Below, in pieces: positions 6,165-9,617 of a stretch of DNA of 9,617 bases. The translations under genes and the position numbers were made by a program. The notes under the pieces were generated by a model. That model made no database searches. It was not told where the DNA came from and saw nothing but the letters and a program-made list of their open reading frames with translations. Where the stretch lies: assembly GCA_964465665.1 (NCBI GenBank), contig CAYXKM010000256.1, forward strand, positions 1 to 9,617. The letters run 5' to 3'. Numbering within the stretch: position 1 is the first letter of the stretch; each line of letters opens with the position of its first letter. Source of the DNA: JAKEGN01 sp964465665. Its GTDB lineage: Bacteria > Pseudomonadota > Gammaproteobacteria > Steroidobacterales > Woeseiaceae.

Positions 6165-6899
6165 ATGCGACTGCTTCTCTATAACATCCGCTACGCTATC
6201 GGCGGTGGCGCGTCGATGCATGTGCCATTGCCGGGAGCCGGCTACCTGCTCGGCAATCAGAATGTACTCCCGGAGATCACCAACTTCATCAAGTCATCCG
6301 ATCCGGACATAGTCGGGCTGATTGAAGTCGATACCGGCTCGATTCGCAGCCGCATGGTCAACCAGGCGGAAACGATCGCCGAAAGCCTGGGCATGAGTTC
6401 GTCCTACGAAATCAAGTACGGCGAGACATCGATCAACCAGTTATTGCCCATCATTCGCAAGCAGGGCAATGCATTCCTGGCTGCGGATCGCATTCACGGC
6501 GAGAAATTTCACTACTTCGACACTGGGATCAAGCGTCTGATCCTCGAGCTTGAGATGGAGAAGTTCTCGGTTTTCCTTGTGCACCTGTCGCTGAAGTACC
6601 GGCACCGGCACCTGCAATTGCGCAAACTCTTCGATCTCATTGAGAAGAACACGAAGCCGGTGATCGTAGCGGGCGATTTCAATACCTTTTGGGGCGAGAA
6701 CGAAATTTATCTGTTCATGCGGGCGGCGGGGCTGCGCAGTGCCAATACGAAGAGCCTGCCGTCGTACCCCAGCCGGGCGCCACGCAAGGAACTCGATTTC
6801 ATACTTTATCAGGATGGCATCACCGTCACTGATTTCCGTGTCCCGGCGGTGCGGTTTTCCGATCACTTGCCGCTAATCTGCGATTTCGACGTCGAATGA
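6165..6899 (+). CDS. Endonuclease/exonuclease/phosphatase (EEP) family hydrolase
   Basis: The 244-residue protein carries the ordered motifs of the metal-dependent EEP fold: LLLYNIRY (3-10, Asn7), VGLIEVD (50-56, Glu54), FLVHLSL (137-143, His140), VAGDFNTF (168-175, Asp171 and Asn173), ELDFILY (209-215, Asp211) and FSDHLPL (231-237, Asp233 and His234). The family includes DNases, inositol phosphatases and sphingomyelinases; the substrate cannot be told from these motifs. There is no signal peptide, so it is probably cytoplasmic. The start ATG lacks an obvious Shine-Dalgarno sequence, but catalytic motif one begins three residues in, so a later start is excluded. It is divergent from the TIR-like gene (170-base gap) and ends 28 bases before the beta-oxidation gene, suggesting co-transcription with the latter. 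Confidence 0.9.
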   Translation: MRLLLYNIRYAIGGGASMHVPLPGAGYLLGNQNVLPEITNFIKSSDPDIVGLIEVDTGSIRSRMVNQAETIAESLGMSSSYEIKYGETSINQLLPIIRKQGNAFLAADRIHGEKFHYFDTGIKRLILELEMEKFSVFLVHLSLKYRHRHLQLRKLFDLIEKNTKPVIVAGDFNTFWGENEIYLFMRAAGLRSANTKSLPSYPSRAPRKELDFILYQDGITVTDFRVPAVRFSDHLPLICDFDVE

Positions 6900-6927
6900 T
6901 TGCGTTTTGAACTGACAGGAAAGTTAC

Positions 6928-8964
6928 ATGATTGCTGAAACCGTACAAACCTACAGGCATTGGCGCGTTGAGCGAGACGCAGCCAACATCGCGTGGCTTT
7001 GCATTGACAAAGCCGATGGCAGCGCCAACGTCCTGTCGGGACCGGTCCTGCGCGAGCTCGCTGAGATCATCGGCCCGTTCGGCGACAACCCCCCGAAAGG
7101 GATTGTCATTCATTCCGGGAAACAGAACGGCTTCGTAATGGGTGCCGATATCAATGAATTCACAACCATAAAGACACCGGACGAAGCCTACGCACTCATC
7201 CGCCTGGGACAACAGGTCATGGACGCGGTCGAGGCACTGCCCTGCCCCAGCGTGGCAGCGATCAACGGATTTGCACTGGGCGGCGGCCTGGAACTTGCGC
7301 TGGCCTGCAGCTACCGGATCGCAATCGAAAACGATAAACCCATACTCGGGCTTCCTGAAGTGCAACTCGGAATACATCCCGGATTCGGCGGGACTGTGCG
7401 TGCTGTTCGTATCAGTGGTGTTCGTCCGGCCATGAAACTGATGTTGACCGGACAACCGATAACCGTCGCTGCCGCACTTCGTCAAGGACTTATCGACGGC
7501 GTCACGACAGAGTCTGCCTGGAGGCAGGCAGCATCAGATCTGATTCAAAAGCAGCCGGCACGCGCGACCGCGCCAACGCTGGAGAAAATTCTGAATCTGC
7601 CGCCACTGCGGCCGTTCATCGTGAGAGCTCTGCGAAAGCAGGTGCGCGCCAAAGCGCGACCGGATCATTACCCGTCGCCGTACGCAATCATAGAACTGTG
7701 GTCGCGTTATGGCGCTGTCGGAGCAGCCGCATACGAAGCGGAAGCGCGATCGATCGCGACTCTCATGTGCGGCAGTACCTCGCGCAATCTTGTCCGGGTA
7801 TTTTTTCTGCAGAACCGGCTGAAGAGCCAGGGACAGAAACCATCGAGCAGGATTCGGCGCGTACATGTGGTTGGCGCCGGCGTGATGGGCGGCGACATTG
7901 CCGCCTGGTGCGCATTGCGCGGACTCGACGTCACTTTGCAGGACAGGGCCGACGAATACATACAACCTGCACTTCTGCGCGCACAAAAACTCTTTGACAA
8001 GAAAGTGCGGGATGCCGGCGAACGCAAGGCAACTGCATCCCGGCTTCGAGCCGATGTTGCCGGCGATGGCGTCGCCGATGCTGACCTGATCATCGAGGCG
8101 ATTTTCGAGAATGTCGAGGCCAAACAGGACCTGTATCGGAAGCTGCAGGACAGGATGAAGGGCTCGGCCGTGCTCGCGACCAATACATCGAGTATCCGGC
8201 TCGAAACTTTGCGCAGCGTGCTTCACCGGCCGCAGCGATTCATCGGCCTGCATTTTTTCAATCCGGTCGCCATGTTGCCGCTCGTCGAGGTTATCCGGTG
8301 CGACGATACCGAGAGCGCAGTCCTCGATATCGGCTTCACTTTCGTCAAAGCCATCGGTAAATTCCCCCTCGAATGCGCGAGTTCCCCTGGCTTTGTAGTC
8401 AACCGCGTTCTGGCGCCGTACATGGCTGAAGCCATGCATCTTGCCGAATCTGGCCTCGCCCTCAGCGCTATCGACAGGATCGCGGAGGATTTCGGAATGC
8501 CGATGGGACCCGTCGAACTCGTCGACAGCGTCGGCATCGATGTTGCATTGCATGTATCCCGGGTATTGGGGGCCGAATACGGGCGTCCGGTCCCATCGCG
8601 TCTGACCCAGATGGTGGAGAACGGGCAGCTCGGCCGCAAATCGGGCCAGGGATTCTACAAATGGGTCGATGGAAAGGCGATCAAGCCGGTAGCACACGGC
8701 AGGATACCGGACGATGCCACGGACCGACTGATGTTGCCCCTGATCAACGAGGCGGTTGCCTGTCTGCATGAACGCATCGTCGCAGACGCCGACCTGCTGG
8801 ACGCCGGTGTGATATTCGGTACCGGTTTTGCGCCGTTTCGAGGCGGGCCCCTGCAGTACGCCAGGGAGCGGGGACCAGCTGAAATCGAGCGGACGATGCT
8901 TGCGCTCAGCAGCAAGTATGGAGATCGCTTTCGTCCGCACGCTGGCTGGGCTCAACTTCGCTGA
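6928..8964 (+). CDS. fadJ: Fused enoyl-CoA hydratase/3-hydroxyacyl-CoA dehydrogenase (FadB/FadJ type)
   Basis: The 678-residue bifunctional enzyme performs the hydration and NAD+-dependent dehydrogenation steps of fatty-acid beta-oxidation, normally with a thiolase partner. The N-terminal hydratase domain (about 10-200) has the oxyanion-hole region MGADINEF (71-78), INGFALGGGLELALACSYRIA (112-132, Glu122) and GLPEVQLGIHPGFGG (141-155, Glu144), so both catalytic Glu residues are present. The dehydrogenase domain starts with the Rossmann motif VVGAGVMGGDIA (314-325). It also has TNTSSIRLETL (418-428) and LHFFNPVAMLPLVEVI (441-456), with the His442/Glu454 pair at the usual 12-residue spacing, and SPGFVVNRVLAPYM (486-499). 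It is slightly shorter than E. coli FadJ (714 aa). AGGA lies about 7 nt before the ATG. No thiolase gene follows, so the partner must be elsewhere. FadB versus FadJ assignment is uncertain. Confidence 0.95.
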   Translation: MIAETVQTYRHWRVERDAANIAWLCIDKADGSANVLSGPVLRELAEIIGPFGDNPPKGIVIHSGKQNGFVMGADINEFTTIKTPDEAYALIRLGQQVMDAVEALPCPSVAAINGFALGGGLELALACSYRIAIENDKPILGLPEVQLGIHPGFGGTVRAVRISGVRPAMKLMLTGQPITVAAALRQGLIDGVTTESAWRQAASDLIQKQPARATAPTLEKILNLPPLRPFIVRALRKQVRAKARPDHYPSPYAIIELWSRYGAVGAAAYEAEARSIATLMCGSTSRNLVRVFFLQNRLKSQGQKPSSRIRRVHVVGAGVMGGDIAAWCALRGLDVTLQDRADEYIQPALLRAQKLFDKKVRDAGERKATASRLRADVAGDGVADADLIIEAIFENVEAKQDLYRKLQDRMKGSAVLATNTSSIRLETLRSVLHRPQRFIGLHFFNPVAMLPLVEVIRCDDTESAVLDIGFTFVKAIGKFPLECASSPGFVVNRVLAPYMAEAMHLAESGLALSAIDRIAEDFGMPMGPVELVDSVGIDVALHVSRVLGAEYGRPVPSRLTQMVENGQLGRKSGQGFYKWVDGKAIKPVAHGRIPDDATDRLMLPLINEAVACLHERIVADADLLDAGVIFGTGFAPFRGGPLQYARERGPAEIERTMLALSSKYGDRFRPHAGWAQLR

Positions 8965-9135
8965 CTGCCGTATCTGGCCGAATTGAGGTGCGTCGACTCA
9001 GTCTGCGGCTGCTAAACTGTGCGTCGCATCACGCTGCCGGACGCAATGGTATCGGAAGTGCACAAATTGACGGTAGAATAAGGGCTTATGCAACCTGCCC
9101 CATAACAACCAACACGAGCATAGACAGGATGAAGA

Positions 9136-9617
9136 ATGTCGGCTGAGCAGCTGGATATCAATCTGCTCAAGAACTTTTCCCCATTGGACGGTTTGAAGCG
9201 GGACAATCTGATTGCGCTTGCGCGCAAGATCCAGATCCGGGAACTGTCGCCACAGCAGATGCTGTTCAAGGAAGGCGACACCGAGAAGCGAACCGTTTAC
9301 GTCGTTTCAGGCGCCCTGGAGCTGCTCGATCAGGGCAAGGTGATTGAGATCATTCACGGCGGAAAGGACGCGGCCCGCAACCCGGTTGCGCCTTTGTTTC
9401 CGCGTCGCGTGTCCGCGCGTGCACGCGACCGTGTGCAGTACATTTCGATCGACAGCGACCTGCTGGATGTCATGCTCACCTGGGACCAGACCGGCTCCTA
9501 CGAAGTGTCCGAGCTGCAGGGCCAGACCGACGTAGGCGACGATTGGATGACCATGCTGTTGCAGACGAAGGCATTCCACAAGATTCCGCCTGCCAACATC
9601 CAGGCGATCTTCATGCG
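9136..9617 (+). CDS. Cyclic nucleotide-binding domain protein (partial, N-terminal)
   Basis: 160 codons are visible, open to the window edge. Residues about 10-110 form a cyclic-nucleotide-binding-like beta-roll: LLKNFSPLDGLKRDNLIALARKIQIRELSPQQMLFKEGDTEKRTVYVVSGALELL. A second such domain appears to begin at residue 145 (TKAFHKIPPANIQAIFM). In the first domain the usual phosphate-binding cassette with its Gly-Glu pair is replaced by NPVAPLFPRRVSARARDRV, so nucleotide binding there is doubtful. No DNA-binding helix-turn-helix is seen in the visible part. The ATG at 9136 has AGGA about 7 nt upstream; an earlier ATG at 9129 runs into a stop after five codons. It is separated from fadJ by 171 bases and may have its own promoter. 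The full protein could be a two-domain sensor with a further output domain beyond the window. Confidence 0.85.
   Translation, partial: MSAEQLDINLLKNFSPLDGLKRDNLIALARKIQIRELSPQQMLFKEGDTEKRTVYVVSGALELLDQGKVIEIIHGGKDAARNPVAPLFPRRVSARARDRVQYISIDSDLLDVMLTWDQTGSYEVSELQGQTDVGDDWMTMLLQTKAFHKIPPANIQAIFM

Noticed and set aside
7534..8955. 473-codon minus-strand ORF opposite the beta-oxidation gene
   Set aside because: It is antisense to a strongly conserved bifunctional enzyme and has no recognisable domain; long antisense frames are common in GC-rich genes.
9020..9045. TGCGTC/GACGCA stem-loop after fadJ as a terminator
   Set aside because: A 6-bp stem with a long loop and no U-tract on either strand is not enough to call an intrinsic terminator.
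9049..9064. GG-N10-GC pattern resembling a sigma54 promoter before the cyclic-nucleotide-binding gene
   Set aside because: Only the GG and GC spacing fits; the flanking bases match poorly (TGGTAT, GTGC) and such patterns arise often by chance.
1..9617. CRISPR arrays, tRNA genes, insertion sequences or phage integration sites
   Set aside because: No regularly spaced repeats, tRNA cloverleaf sequence, transposase or integrase coding frame, or flanking direct repeats were found on reading.

Overview
The window looks like chromosomal DNA of a GC-rich Gram-negative proteobacterium, probably a gammaproteobacterium. The grounds are a TonB-dependent outer-membrane receptor, a lipoprotein signal, a FadB/FadJ-type beta-oxidation protein, an E. 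coli-like GlpQ and Shine-Dalgarno-led genes. No tRNA, rRNA, CRISPR array, insertion sequence or phage gene is visible. Assignment below proteobacteria is inference.

Layout. (1) 1-629, minus strand: the first 93 codons of a BtuB-like TonB-dependent receptor, preceded by a complete cobalamin riboswitch and a plausible sigma70 promoter whose start point would fall just before helix P1. (2) 705-4250, minus strand, transcribed right to left: a membrane-anchored coiled-coil protein, an MbnP-family lipoprotein, an MbnH-family di-haem enzyme overlapping it by 4 bases, a conserved four-helix membrane protein and an unrecognised 90-residue ORF. (3) 4511-5994, minus strand: a stand-alone TIR-like protein followed by a GlpQ glycerophosphodiesterase with no signal peptide; an 18-base perfect palindrome lies between them. 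(4) 6165-9617, plus strand, divergent from (3): an endonuclease/exonuclease/phosphatase-family protein, a fused enoyl-CoA hydratase/3-hydroxyacyl-CoA dehydrogenase, and the start of a cyclic-nucleotide-binding-domain protein that runs off the window.

How the genes may work together. The best-defined partnership is MbnP-MbnH. In the characterised pair, the MauG-like di-haem enzyme oxidises a tryptophan of MbnP to kynurenine, which creates a copper site. Here the pair lies outside any visible methanobactin locus. It is flanked by two membrane proteins of unknown function and lies about 1.4 kb upstream, on the same strand, of a B12-controlled outer-membrane receptor. GlpQ and the beta-oxidation protein both fit phospholipid or fatty-acid turnover, but they are on opposite strands and nothing in the sequence shows joint regulation. 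The most open questions are the role of the TIR-like protein next to glpQ and the role of the unknown genes around mbnPH.
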